Shown here: in pieces, positions 6,453 to 13,059 of the stretch | Numbering within the stretch: the first letter of the stretch is position 1 | Layout of the letters: the number at the start of each line of letters is the position of its first letter | DNA from: Syntrophaceae bacterium UBA7544 | GTDB taxonomy: Bacteria > Desulfobacterota > Syntrophia > Syntrophales > Smithellaceae | NCBI GenBank assembly: GCA_002479215.1 | Contig: DLME01000131.1 | Coordinates: forward strand, 1 to 13,526 | DNA: 13,526 bases | Direction: 5' to 3' | Notes under the pieces: generated by a model | The model's input: the letters and a program-made list of their open reading frames with translations, nothing else | Told to the model about the DNA's origin: nothing | The model's database searches: none | Made by a program: the position numbers and the translations under genes

Positions 6453-7607
6453 TCATCGGAATGCATCAATGCCCAGTGCAAACCTGCCGATCACAAGTCT
6501 CTGAACATTGGCCGTTCCGCCGAAGATCAGAGGTCCGGTCATGTCCCGATAGAATCTCTCCATCGGAAAATCGTCAGTCAGGGCGTAAGCACCGTGTATT
6601 TCGAGGGCCGTCCTGGTCGCTTTCATTGCAACGTCCATATTGTGGTACTTGGCAATGCCCGTTTCCCGCGTGCTCGTGATTCCCTGGTCTTTCATATAAG
6701 CAACATGGTAGGAGAGCCACCGGGACGCTTCATTTCCCACGATCATATCGGCGATCTGTTCCTGGATCAGTTGGTTGCTCCCGATCGGCCTTCCGAATTG
6801 CTTTCTCTCCAGGGCGTACTTGATGCTGGCATCGATGCAGGCCTGGGTAACACCTACGGCCATGCAGGAAATTCCGAAACGAGTGAATTCGATGCATTGC
6901 AGGGCGGTCGCCATGCCTTTACCGATCGCGCCAAGAAGGTTGTCTTTGGGAATCCGGCAGTCCCGGAAGAAGAGTTGTCCGGTATCGGAGGAGCGGCACC
7001 CGAGTTTATGGCTGATCTTGGTTTTGCTGTATCCGGGCATTCCATTTTCGACAATGAAAGTGGCGATCCCTTTTGTTCCTTTGCTCTTGTCTGCCTGAGC
7101 GAGGACAACACTGTAGTCGGATACCGTCGCATTGGTAATCCAACTCTTGTTTCCGTTCAGAACCCATTCGTTGCCGTCCGGTACGGCTGTCGTCTGGACA
7201 GATGTTGCGTCGCTGCCGGCGTTAGGCTCGACCGCGGCGAGGCAACCGATCTTTTTTCCGGTCATCAAATCCGGGATGAATTTCTTTTTTTGCTCTTCTG
7301 TTCCGGCAATGAGTATTGGCATGATTTCCAGCGAGGTCTGAATGTAGAAGGTAAGTGCAACCGAAAAATCAACGGCCGCAATCTGCTCGGCTACCAGCCC
7401 CATCGTCGTCCAGTCCAGCCCGAGCCCGCCCATCTCCTGGGGGACCTTGATGGCGAAGAAGCCTTGGTTAGCCATCTTTTGCATTATTTCGGGAAAGAAG
7501 CGTTCTTCACGATCCCTTTCCTGAACCGAAGGTACTACCTCTCTCTCGGCGAATTCCTTCGCCATATCGCGAAACATCTCTTGTTCTTTCGTCAATGTAA
7601 AATCCAT
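6453..7607 (-). CDS. Acyl-CoA dehydrogenase family flavoprotein lacking the usual catalytic Glu (ACAD1)
   Basis: A 384-residue acyl-CoA dehydrogenase-fold protein, normally an FAD enzyme that oxidises an acyl-CoA and passes electrons to ETF. Family landmarks are FRDMAKEFAEREV (12-24), AAVEPNAGSDATSV (124-137), NKSWITNA (153-160), YALERKQFGRPIG (264-276) and LEIHGAYAL (335-343). The residue of the C-terminal xEGT motif that is Glu in short/medium-chain and glutaryl-CoA dehydrogenases is Gly363 (IFGGTANVQR, codon 6519-6521). The alternative helix-G position used by isovaleryl/long-chain enzymes is Thr242 (CIEFTRFG). Nearby acids E240 and E94 (QTSLEIMP) are candidate replacements. It has Ala84 where glutaryl-CoA dehydrogenase has its carboxylate-binding Arg. 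It heads the fixCX-etfBA operon, after a 257-bp gap. The ribosome site (GGTGA) is weak. Fold certain, reaction open: a cyclic or otherwise unusual acyl-CoA is my inference. Confidence 0.9.
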   Translation of the reverse strand: MDFTLTKEQEMFRDMAKEFAEREVVPSVQERDREERFFPEIMQKMANQGFFAIKVPQEMGGLGLDWTTMGLVAEQIAAVDFSVALTFYIQTSLEIMPILIAGTEEQKKKFIPDLMTGKKIGCLAAVEPNAGSDATSVQTTAVPDGNEWVLNGNKSWITNATVSDYSVVLAQADKSKGTKGIATFIVENGMPGYSKTKISHKLGCRSSDTGQLFFRDCRIPKDNLLGAIGKGMATALQCIEFTRFGISCMAVGVTQACIDASIKYALERKQFGRPIGSNQLIQEQIADMIVGNEASRWLSYHVAYMKDQGITSTRETGIAKYHNMDVAMKATRTALEIHGAYALTDDFPMERFYRDMTGPLIFGGTANVQRLVIGRFALGIDAFR

Positions 7608-7624
7608 TTAATTTCACCGCCCGT

Positions 7625-7652
7625 ATTTAATTAAAGAATCGACCGATTCCAA
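7625..7652 (-). promoter_or_regulatory. Candidate promoter with embedded palindrome upstream of ACAD1
   Basis: On the minus strand TTGGAA (7647-7652) and TTAAAT (7625-7630) are 16 bp apart, each 4/6 to the sigma-70 consensus. The perfect palindrome at 7636-7649 overlaps the spacer, a common operator position. The implied leader would be only about 10 nt. Weak matches; by-eye call. Confidence 0.25.
7636..7649. repeat. Perfect inverted repeat upstream of ACAD1 (6-2-6)
   Basis: The plus strand reads GAATCG-AC-CGATTC, a perfect 6-bp inverted repeat with a 2-bp spacer, 29 bp upstream of the ACAD1 ATG. It directly abuts a second 10-bp palindrome, TTTAATTAAA (7626-7635). The location is right for a TetR-like or similar dimeric repressor, but no regulator gene is in the window to pair with it. 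Confidence 0.4.
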
Positions 7653-7864
7653 TTATTCGCAACCCTGTCATTCATGTTTTTAACTTTTTCAGTATTTCAT
7701 TATCGGTTTCAATCAGGGAGCCCGATCAAATCCGTTTACGGGTTTAGATTCGCCCGTTCTCCTTATCTCCGAGTGCAAGTATTCTTAATGGTACAGGATC
7801 TGCAAGACATTATCGGCAAAGATCAGATCAGTGCGATTTATCCCTCCTCATGACACCTTGCTAT

Positions 7865-9640
7865 TTAACCCTGCACATTTGCCGGCCTGTCGAGTCCTTT
7901 CACGATCTCAGAACGTATGATTCGAGGTAAAATCATATGATGTTTAGGACAAATCGCTTGCGGATTTTGATAAACGCAATTGGTAAAGGCCACCAGATAT
8001 TTACGGATTTCGTGAAAACGTACAACTTCATCCACAAAACCCTTCTGGGCACAAAACAAAGGCCCTGATGTCTTGTCATAATGTTCGACCATCTCATTCA
8101 TTTTGTCGATAACGGGTTTTAAAGGATTCCCCGCATCTTTTTCCTTGACCAGTCTGCGGGCATAACTTGCGGCAGCCGCTGTTTCTCCGTGCATGACATT
8201 GATTTCGGTTGCGGCCGTGCCCAGCGAGAAAGCGTTATTGTTATTGGCTGTAGGACCTCCTAAAACATAATGCGCGGCGGCAGTTCCCTTGCGTAAAACA
8301 ACAAGCATCATCGGCAGGTTTGTATTTTCAATGGAATAGATCAATGATTGACCTAATCCCAGAAGTTCTGCTTTTTCCGCGATATCTCCCACATCGATTC
8401 CGCTGGTATCCTGAAACCAGATTACCGGAATCTTGTCGCGAGAACAAAGTGTTACGAATTCGCTCATTTTGATTAAGCCTTGACGATAAAGCTTGCCTCC
8501 GACGCCGATGTATTCATTGGTGTATTCAGGGTAATTAGGTAGAATGCCCTGGCGGTTACCGATAGCGCCGATAAGATAGCCGTTGATTTTTACCAGACCC
8601 GTGTAAATTTCCGGGCCGAATCCCGGACGGAATTCCAGATGCTCGGAATTATCCACCAGCCTGGCCAGAACCTGTTCGAAATCATACACCCTTTTTTTGT
8701 TCATCGGAATAATGGAGGCAATTTCCGAAGGTGAATATTTTGGTTCCGCGGGCGGGGACACTCGGAAAAACTTGGGATTATAAGCCGGCATATCCGCCAT
8801 ATAATCTTTGATCGCGTCCAGGACTTGCTTTTCTTCATCAAAAACGGCGCTGAAAAAACCAGTTACGTCATAATGAACTTTAACACTTCCCGGAGGAACC
8901 GATTTAAAATGTCTGGTAGCGTTGATAATCTCCTCCGCTCCTTCTTCATCAAAAGAACCTTTCGGGGACATACCGCTCACGATCCCGCTGCCGCCGACAG
9001 CCATGTTGGCTTTTTTATGAGCAAGCAAAATAGTCGGGCTGATGGCCTGGTAACCGCCGCCGGCGGGATTGGTTCCGTAGATACCGGCAATAACGGGTAT
9101 GCCCATCTGTTCCAGTTCGGCATGACGGAAAAAGCATGTTCCCTGACCGCGGCGATTCGCATAAACCTTTTCCTGTTCGGGAAGTTTAACACCGGAGCAA
9201 TTCACCAGCCAGACGAGCGGAACATGGAGAATCTTGGCAATGTCTGTTACCCGCAGATTGTTTTCCGCCTGCCCGGCAATCCAGGCGCCGGCCATCCATT
9301 TATTGTTAAAGCCGATCAGAATGCACCATTTGCCGTTGATACGAGCCAGACCGTCAACAACACCGGTACTGCCTGATTCCTCGTTTTCCGGATCGAATAT
9401 GGTGTGCAACGGGCAAAATGTTCCCGGATCGACTAAATAATCAATGCGCTCCCAGACGCTCATTTCACCGCGCTCATGCATTGTTTCCAGCGCTACCCCT
9501 ATTTTTTTAATCCTCTTTACTTCGGTATCGAGCTGCTTCATTATTTCTTCCGCCTGTTCGATGTTGTCCTTCATACTATCTATTTGTTTCGGCGAAAGCG
9601 CTTTTCCTAATTGATCCATTTTCTCAAAATATTGTTTCAT
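7865..9640 (-). CDS. gcdA: Glutaconyl-CoA decarboxylase alpha subunit (carboxyltransferase), GcdA
   Basis: A 591-residue carboxyltransferase of the long GcdA type (about 587 in Acidaminococcus fermentans). GcdA moves the carboxyl group of glutaconyl-CoA to biotin on the carrier subunit, leaving crotonyl-CoA; the membrane partner then releases CO2 and exports Na+. Matching segments, recalled from the Acidaminococcus protein, include INGKW (101-105), NCSGVKLPEQEKVYANRRG (147-165), IYGTNPAGGGY (187-197), HKKANMAVGG, GGKLYRQGLIKM, QDTSGIDVG, AEKAELLGLGQSLIYSI, RKGTAAAHYVLGGP and CPKHHMILPR near the C-terminus. I chose the ATG at 9640 because GGAG lies six bases upstream and the protein then starts MKQYFEKM like its relatives; a GTG at 9652 has no ribosome site. 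It follows sucD by 15 bp. The carrier and membrane subunits (GcdB, GcdC, GcdD) are not present here. Confidence 0.95.
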   Translation of the reverse strand: MKQYFEKMDQLGKALSPKQIDSMKDNIEQAEEIMKQLDTEVKRIKKIGVALETMHERGEMSVWERIDYLVDPGTFCPLHTIFDPENEESGSTGVVDGLARINGKWCILIGFNNKWMAGAWIAGQAENNLRVTDIAKILHVPLVWLVNCSGVKLPEQEKVYANRRGQGTCFFRHAELEQMGIPVIAGIYGTNPAGGGYQAISPTILLAHKKANMAVGGSGIVSGMSPKGSFDEEGAEEIINATRHFKSVPPGSVKVHYDVTGFFSAVFDEEKQVLDAIKDYMADMPAYNPKFFRVSPPAEPKYSPSEIASIIPMNKKRVYDFEQVLARLVDNSEHLEFRPGFGPEIYTGLVKINGYLIGAIGNRQGILPNYPEYTNEYIGVGGKLYRQGLIKMSEFVTLCSRDKIPVIWFQDTSGIDVGDIAEKAELLGLGQSLIYSIENTNLPMMLVVLRKGTAAAHYVLGGPTANNNNAFSLGTAATEINVMHGETAAAASYARRLVKEKDAGNPLKPVIDKMNEMVEHYDKTSGPLFCAQKGFVDEVVRFHEIRKYLVAFTNCVYQNPQAICPKHHMILPRIIRSEIVKGLDRPANVQG

Positions 9641-9646
9641 ATTAAG

Positions 9647-9650
9647 CTCC
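9647..9650 (-). promoter_or_regulatory. Ribosome binding site deciding the ATG start of gcdA
   Basis: GGAG on the minus strand, six bases before ATG at 9640 and overlapping the alternative GTG at 9652, which itself has no ribosome site upstream. Confidence 0.6.
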
Positions 9651-9655
9651 ACAAA

Positions 9656-10546
9656 CTATGAGTTGTTAGAGGTTTGTATATTTAAGGCCTGTTTCATCGC
9701 CTCGGCTATTTTGGTGGGACTTTTCGCCACGGTAACACCGCATTCGGAAAGTACCCTGATTTTATCTGCCGCCAAGCCCTTGCCGCCGGTAATAATCGCG
9801 CCGGCGTGCCCCATGCGTTTACCCGGAGGTGCCGTCAGGCCGGCAATAAAAGAGGCAACGGGTTTTCTCATATTTTCTTTGATCCATTCGGCCGCTATTT
9901 CCTCCGCATCGCCGCCGATTTCGCCAATCATAAAGACTGCTTTTGTTTGAGTATCCTCCTGGAAAAGTTTCAACACATCGATGAAACTCATACCGATTAT
10001 CGGATCTCCGCCGATACCAACGCAAGTAGATTGGCCTAAACCCGATTCAGTTAGCTGTTTTACCGCCTCATAGGTGAGTGTGCCGCTGCGGGAAACAACG
10101 CCGATGTTTCCTTTTTTATGAATGGCACCGGGCATGATTCCTACTTCGCATTCACCAGGAGTGATAACTCCCGGACAATTCGGGCCAACAAGGTTCATTT
10201 TGCTGTCCCGAAGATATTTTTTTACAACGACCATATCGCGTATAGGAATGCCTTCGGTTATACAAACAGCCAGTTCAATCCCGCCATCTGCCGCTTCCAG
10301 AATCGCCTCTGCCGCCCAGGGGGCGGGAACTAAAATCAAGGAAACCGAGGCTCCTGTCGCCTGGATGGCTTGATCAAGGGTATCGAACACGGGAAATCCC
10401 TCGATCGTAGTGCCGCCTTTTCCCGGAGTGACTCCTCCGACAATATTGCTTCCGTAATCACGGCACTGCAAAGCGTGAAGAAGGCCGCTTTTGCCGGTGA
10501 TGCCTTGAACAATTATTTTAGAATCACTGTTGATCAAAATGGCCAT
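9656..10546 (-). CDS. sucD: Succinyl-CoA ligase (ADP/GDP-forming) alpha subunit, SucD
   Basis: A 296-residue alpha subunit that binds CoA and carries the phosphohistidine; with SucC it interconverts a dicarboxylate plus CoA plus NTP with the acyl-CoA. The Rossmann CoA-binding part has QGITGKSG (14-21), [11 protein letters not shown] (37-47) and VPAPW. The ligase half has [35 protein letters not shown] and MGHAGAI, with His247 as the expected phosphorylated residue. It is seven residues longer than E. coli SucD (289), from a C-terminal tail ending IQTSNNS. Spacing is 30 bp to sucC and 15 bp to gcdA, indicating one transcript. The motifs fit succinate. That this pair also or instead handles glutarate is an inference from its position between a glutaryl-CoA dehydrogenase-like gene and gcdA. 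Confidence 0.95.
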   Translation of the reverse strand: MAILINSDSKIIVQGITGKSGLLHALQCRDYGSNIVGGVTPGKGGTTIEGFPVFDTLDQAIQATGASVSLILVPAPWAAEAILEAADGGIELAVCITEGIPIRDMVVVKKYLRDSKMNLVGPNCPGVITPGECEVGIMPGAIHKKGNIGVVSRSGTLTYEAVKQLTESGLGQSTCVGIGGDPIIGMSFIDVLKLFQEDTQTKAVFMIGEIGGDAEEIAAEWIKENMRKPVASFIAGLTAPPGKRMGHAGAIITGGKGLAADKIRVLSECGVTVAKSPTKIAEAMKQALNIQTSNNS

Positions 10547-10576
10547 TTCTTTATCCGTCAGCTTTAAAATTATTTC

Positions 10577-11758
10577 TCAATTGGCGATGACTTTACGTTT
10601 TTTACTCACCCTCTGCACTATTTTAGCTACGCCATCTCCGAGATTATCAACCGTTTCGACGTTTAGCCCTGATTGAGAAAGAAGGCTCTTGCCTTCGGTA
10701 AGACGGCTTCCATCCATCCTTACCACGATGGGAAGATTACACGCTATATCAGTTGTGGCGTCAATAATGCCTTGGGCGATTATATCACAGCGCATAATGC
10801 CGCCGAAAATGTTGACAAAAATTCCTTTTACATTCCTGTCCTTTAAAATAATTCTGAAAGCTCCGGCCACTTTTTCCCTGTTTGCTCCGCCGCCGACATC
10901 AAGGAAGTTAGCCGGTTCGCCCCCATATTCTTTCAAAACATCCAGTGTGGCCATGGCCAGACCTGCGCCATTCACCATACAGCCGATGTTCCCGTTTAAT
11001 TTTATATAAGCGAGGTCAAATTTTTTAGCCTGAATCTCCAGAGTATCCAGTTGGGAAAAATCAATCATTTTTTCATACTCCGGGTGACGGAATAGGGCAT
11101 TGTCGTCGAAATTTATTTTACAATCCATGGCTATCAACTCACCAGCCTTGCTGACAACAAGAGGATTAATCTCGATTAATGAGCAATCCTTTTCTAAAAC
11201 GATTTTATACAAGTTCTGAATGAGTTTGACGCCATCTTCGGCAATTTTGCCTTTTAGTCCCAAGAGCATGGCAATTTTGCGGGCATGATAGGAGCGCACT
11301 CCGATGAAAGGATCAATATAAAGAGGATGAAGTTTTTCCGGCGACACGCGCGCCACTTCTTCGATATCCATGCCTCCTTGGGCAGAAGCGATAAGGCAAT
11401 AGCGGGATGTCCGTCTGTCCAGGGTAAGGGAAAGATAAAACTCTTTTTCGATTTCTACTGTTTCCTCAACAAGAATACACTTGACGGCCAGACCCTTGCT
11501 TCCGGTCTGAATAGTCACCAGCTTTTTTTTAAGGAGATCTTTTGCCACTTCGCAGGCCTGCAGAGAGTCCAGTACTTTTCTTACTCCTCCGGCTTTCCCG
11601 CGGCCGCCGGCGTAAATCTGCGCCTTCAACACACAGAGACGACCGAATTCCTCTACAGCCTTCTGAGTTTGGCGGACTGTTTTCACCATTCGCCCGCCCG
11701 GCACCGGGATACCGTATGATTTCAGAATCTCTTTGGCCTGGTATTCATGAATATTCAT
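10577..11758 (-). CDS. sucC: Succinyl-CoA ligase beta subunit, SucC
   Basis: A 393-residue ATP-grasp beta subunit, which binds nucleotide and the acid substrate. It starts MNIHEYQAKEIL, as the family does. It has GGRGKAGGV (51-59) in the ATP-grasp part, LIEINPLVV (194-202) with the Mg-binding Glu196/Asn198 and Asp212, NGNIGCMVNGAGLAM (255-269), PANFLDVGGGA (282-292) and NIFGGIMRCD (316-325) for the substrate/CoA-ligase domain. It is five residues longer than E. coli SucC, mainly a basic C-terminal tail (VSKKRKVIAN). The ATG is preceded by an A/T-rich stretch without a clear Shine-Dalgarno. The 113-bp gap from ACAD2 contains two inverted repeats, so it may have its own control. The role in this cluster, either substrate-level ATP formation from succinyl-CoA or activation of a related dicarboxylate, is open. 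Confidence 0.95.
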   Translation of the reverse strand: MNIHEYQAKEILKSYGIPVPGGRMVKTVRQTQKAVEEFGRLCVLKAQIYAGGRGKAGGVRKVLDSLQACEVAKDLLKKKLVTIQTGSKGLAVKCILVEETVEIEKEFYLSLTLDRRTSRYCLIASAQGGMDIEEVARVSPEKLHPLYIDPFIGVRSYHARKIAMLLGLKGKIAEDGVKLIQNLYKIVLEKDCSLIEINPLVVSKAGELIAMDCKINFDDNALFRHPEYEKMIDFSQLDTLEIQAKKFDLAYIKLNGNIGCMVNGAGLAMATLDVLKEYGGEPANFLDVGGGANREKVAGAFRIILKDRNVKGIFVNIFGGIMRCDIIAQGIIDATTDIACNLPIVVRMDGSRLTEGKSLLSQSGLNVETVDNLGDGVAKIVQRVSKKRKVIAN

Positions 11759-11774
11759 TTTATTTTACCGGTTC

Positions 11775-11788
11775 AAGCACGTGTGCTT
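11775..11788. repeat. Perfect inverted repeat upstream of sucC (6-2-6)
   Basis: The plus strand reads AAGCAC-GT-GTGCTT, starting 17 bp upstream of the sucC ATG. It has the same 6-2-6 geometry as the repeat before ACAD1 but a different sequence, so it is not evidently the same site. It could be an operator or a small RNA hairpin near the sucC ribosome-binding region. Confidence 0.35.
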
Positions 11789-11854
11789 TGCTTTTCATTT
11801 AAACACGAAAAAGTTTCATCTAGATCAAAAAAACGATTTGAGCATCTTGGATAA

Positions 11855-11868
11855 ATCATTTGAATGAT
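11855..11868. repeat. Perfect inverted repeat just after the ACAD2 stop (6-2-6)
   Basis: The plus strand reads ATCATT-TG-AATGAT and lies 3 bp past the ACAD2 stop codon. It is A/T-rich and not followed by a U-tract in the transcript, so it is a poor terminator. It may be an operator for the sucCD-gcdA unit or chance. Confidence 0.3.
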
Positions 11869-11871
11869 CTC

Positions 11872-13029
11872 TTATACTCTGTTGGGGGCATAACCAAGCG
11901 CGGCGTTAGCCACGATCATAGTATGCATATTGGATGTTCCTTCCAGCGTTTCGAATTGTTTTGCATCGCGCAGGAATCGGCCGCAGGGATATTCATCGGA
12001 ATATCCAAATGATCCGAATAACTTCATGCATTCATTGGCCGCGTGAACGACCTCTTTAGCTCCGTAAAGTTTGGACATCGATGTTTCCATCACGTTGGGA
12101 AGGCCTTTATCCTTTAACCAGGCCGCTTTGTAAACAAGATCAGCCATTGCGGCATGTCCCATTTTCATTTCCGCAATCTGTTGTTGAATCAACTGGAATT
12201 TGCCGATCTTTTGTCCAAACTGGGATCTTTCATTGGCGTATTTAATGGAGGCGTCCAGGATAGCTCCGGAAAGCCCCACTGCGCCTGCTGCACATCCGAG
12301 CCGTGTGGCATTCAACTGGGTCATGCACATTTGGAATCCTTTGTTGACAGTTCCCAGAATAAGTTTTTTCGGTACCTTCACATCTTCAAAAGTAATTTCC
12401 GCCGTATCGGAAGCCAGCAGTCCCACTTTTTCATGAATCTTTTTACGGGTAATGCCCCGGAGGCTGTAATCCATGATAAAGCAGCTGATCCCATTGGCTC
12501 CGGCGTCTTTATTGGTCTTTACATATAATAAGCCATGATTGGAAACTGTTCCGTTCGTAATCCACATCTTATTTCCATTGAGGAGATAATGATCTCCTTT
12601 ATCTTCCGCCAAACATTTCATGCCGGCCACATCGGAGCCGATATCGGTTTCCGTCATGGCGAAGCTGCCGATATATTCGCCGCTGACAAATTTGGGAATG
12701 TAATGCTGCTTCTGTTCCTCTGTTCCGAATTTTTGAATGGTCAAAGAGGGTCCCCAACACTGCATGTTAAAGGCCATACGCCAAGATGTATGGACTTTGG
12801 CGATTTGCTCGATGACCAGGGCACCTTCCAAATAGCCCATGCCGTTTCCACCATATTTCTCATCAATGCAGAAACCGAAGAAACCTAATTCAGCCATTTT
12901 ATCGAATATTTCTTTGCGCCAATGCTGATTTTTTTCATCTTCTTCTACATGGGGTTTGATTTCATTTTCGGCAAAATTCTTTGCCATATCCTGAAGTATT
13001 TTTTGTTCTTCGGTTAATGCAAAATCCAT
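11872..13029 (-). CDS. Acyl-CoA dehydrogenase, probable non-decarboxylating glutaryl-CoA dehydrogenase (ACAD2)
   Basis: A 385-residue FAD acyl-CoA dehydrogenase. Family motifs are LQDMAKNFAENEI (12-24), FAMTETDIGSDVAGM (123-137), GNKMWITNG, YANERSQFGQKIG and KLFGSFGYSDEYP. The catalytic base is present: Glu363 in LEGT. Arg84 (TSWRMAF, codon 12778-12780) aligns with human glutaryl-CoA dehydrogenase Arg94, which holds the distal carboxylate. The residue before the catalytic Glu is Leu362 (codon 11944-11946), where decarboxylating enzymes have Tyr. Published work on the Desulfococcus enzyme names a Tyr-to-Val exchange here as the key to stopping at glutaconyl-CoA. Leu is similar, and gcdA lies in the same cluster, so glutaryl-CoA to glutaconyl-CoA is the best guess; another dicarboxyl-CoA is possible. 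The ATG follows GGGAGGA by eight bases and lies 30 bp after the thiolase gene. Confidence 0.9.
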   Translation of the reverse strand: MDFALTEEQKILQDMAKNFAENEIKPHVEEDEKNQHWRKEIFDKMAELGFFGFCIDEKYGGNGMGYLEGALVIEQIAKVHTSWRMAFNMQCWGPSLTIQKFGTEEQKQHYIPKFVSGEYIGSFAMTETDIGSDVAGMKCLAEDKGDHYLLNGNKMWITNGTVSNHGLLYVKTNKDAGANGISCFIMDYSLRGITRKKIHEKVGLLASDTAEITFEDVKVPKKLILGTVNKGFQMCMTQLNATRLGCAAGAVGLSGAILDASIKYANERSQFGQKIGKFQLIQQQIAEMKMGHAAMADLVYKAAWLKDKGLPNVMETSMSKLYGAKEVVHAANECMKLFGSFGYSDEYPCGRFLRDAKQFETLEGTSNMHTMIVANAALGYAPNRV

Positions 13030-13037
13030 ATTTAAAA

Positions 13038-13044
13038 TCCTCCC
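13038..13044 (-). promoter_or_regulatory. Strong ribosome binding site for ACAD2
   Basis: GGGAGGA on the minus strand, eight bases before the ACAD2 ATG at 13029, inside the 30-bp gap after the thiolase stop. It is the best Shine-Dalgarno match in the window. Confidence 0.6.
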
Positions 13045-13059
13045 AATTTTTTCTTTAAA

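Larger units (their letters stand above)
7608..7864. other. 257-bp intergenic region between gcdA and the ACAD1 operon
   Basis: The largest gap in the window. No convincing coding sequence is present. On the minus strand it holds a GAGGAGGGA stretch (7841-7849) and an AAGGAG, neither followed by a start codon at a usable distance; two short hairpin-capable segments (7712-7726 and 7738-7757); an A-rich run around 7676-7690; and, next to ACAD1, a palindrome within a weak promoter-like element. No hairpin followed by a U-tract was seen, so termination after gcdA is not evident. The gap probably divides two transcription units, but read-through is possible. Confidence 0.6.
11759..11871. other. 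113-bp gap between ACAD2 and sucC
   Basis: Non-coding, A/T-rich. It holds two perfect 6-2-6 inverted repeats (11775-11788 and 11855-11868) and, on the minus strand, a T7 run (11827-11833). The run lies about 20 bases beyond the ACAD2-proximal repeat, which is too far and too weakly paired for a standard terminator. No good promoter pair was seen. Confidence 0.5.

Noticed and set aside
6075..7634. A 519-codon open frame on the plus strand opposite fixC and the ACAD1 gene.
   Set aside because: It is antisense to two well-supported genes, its translation resembles no family and is rich in Arg, His, Ser and Leu as antisense frames often are. Codon bias of the minus-strand genes explains it.
7786..7803. 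A TGG-N9-TGC arrangement on the plus strand resembling a sigma-54 promoter.
   Set aside because: It points away from all genes, and only the minimal GG/GC pair matches.
7841..7849. A GAGGAGGGA ribosome-site-like stretch on the minus strand just after gcdA.
   Set aside because: No start codon lies at a usable distance; the only nearby ATG gives a seven-codon frame.
11827..11868. Inverted repeat plus T7 run after ACAD2 as an intrinsic terminator.
   Set aside because: The stem is A/T-rich with a 2-base loop and the T-run is about 20 bases away.
6453..13029. The two acyl-CoA dehydrogenases as a recent tandem duplication.
   Set aside because: They differ at most positions outside shared family motifs, including the active-site residues, and lie in separate blocks, so they are ancient paralogues.
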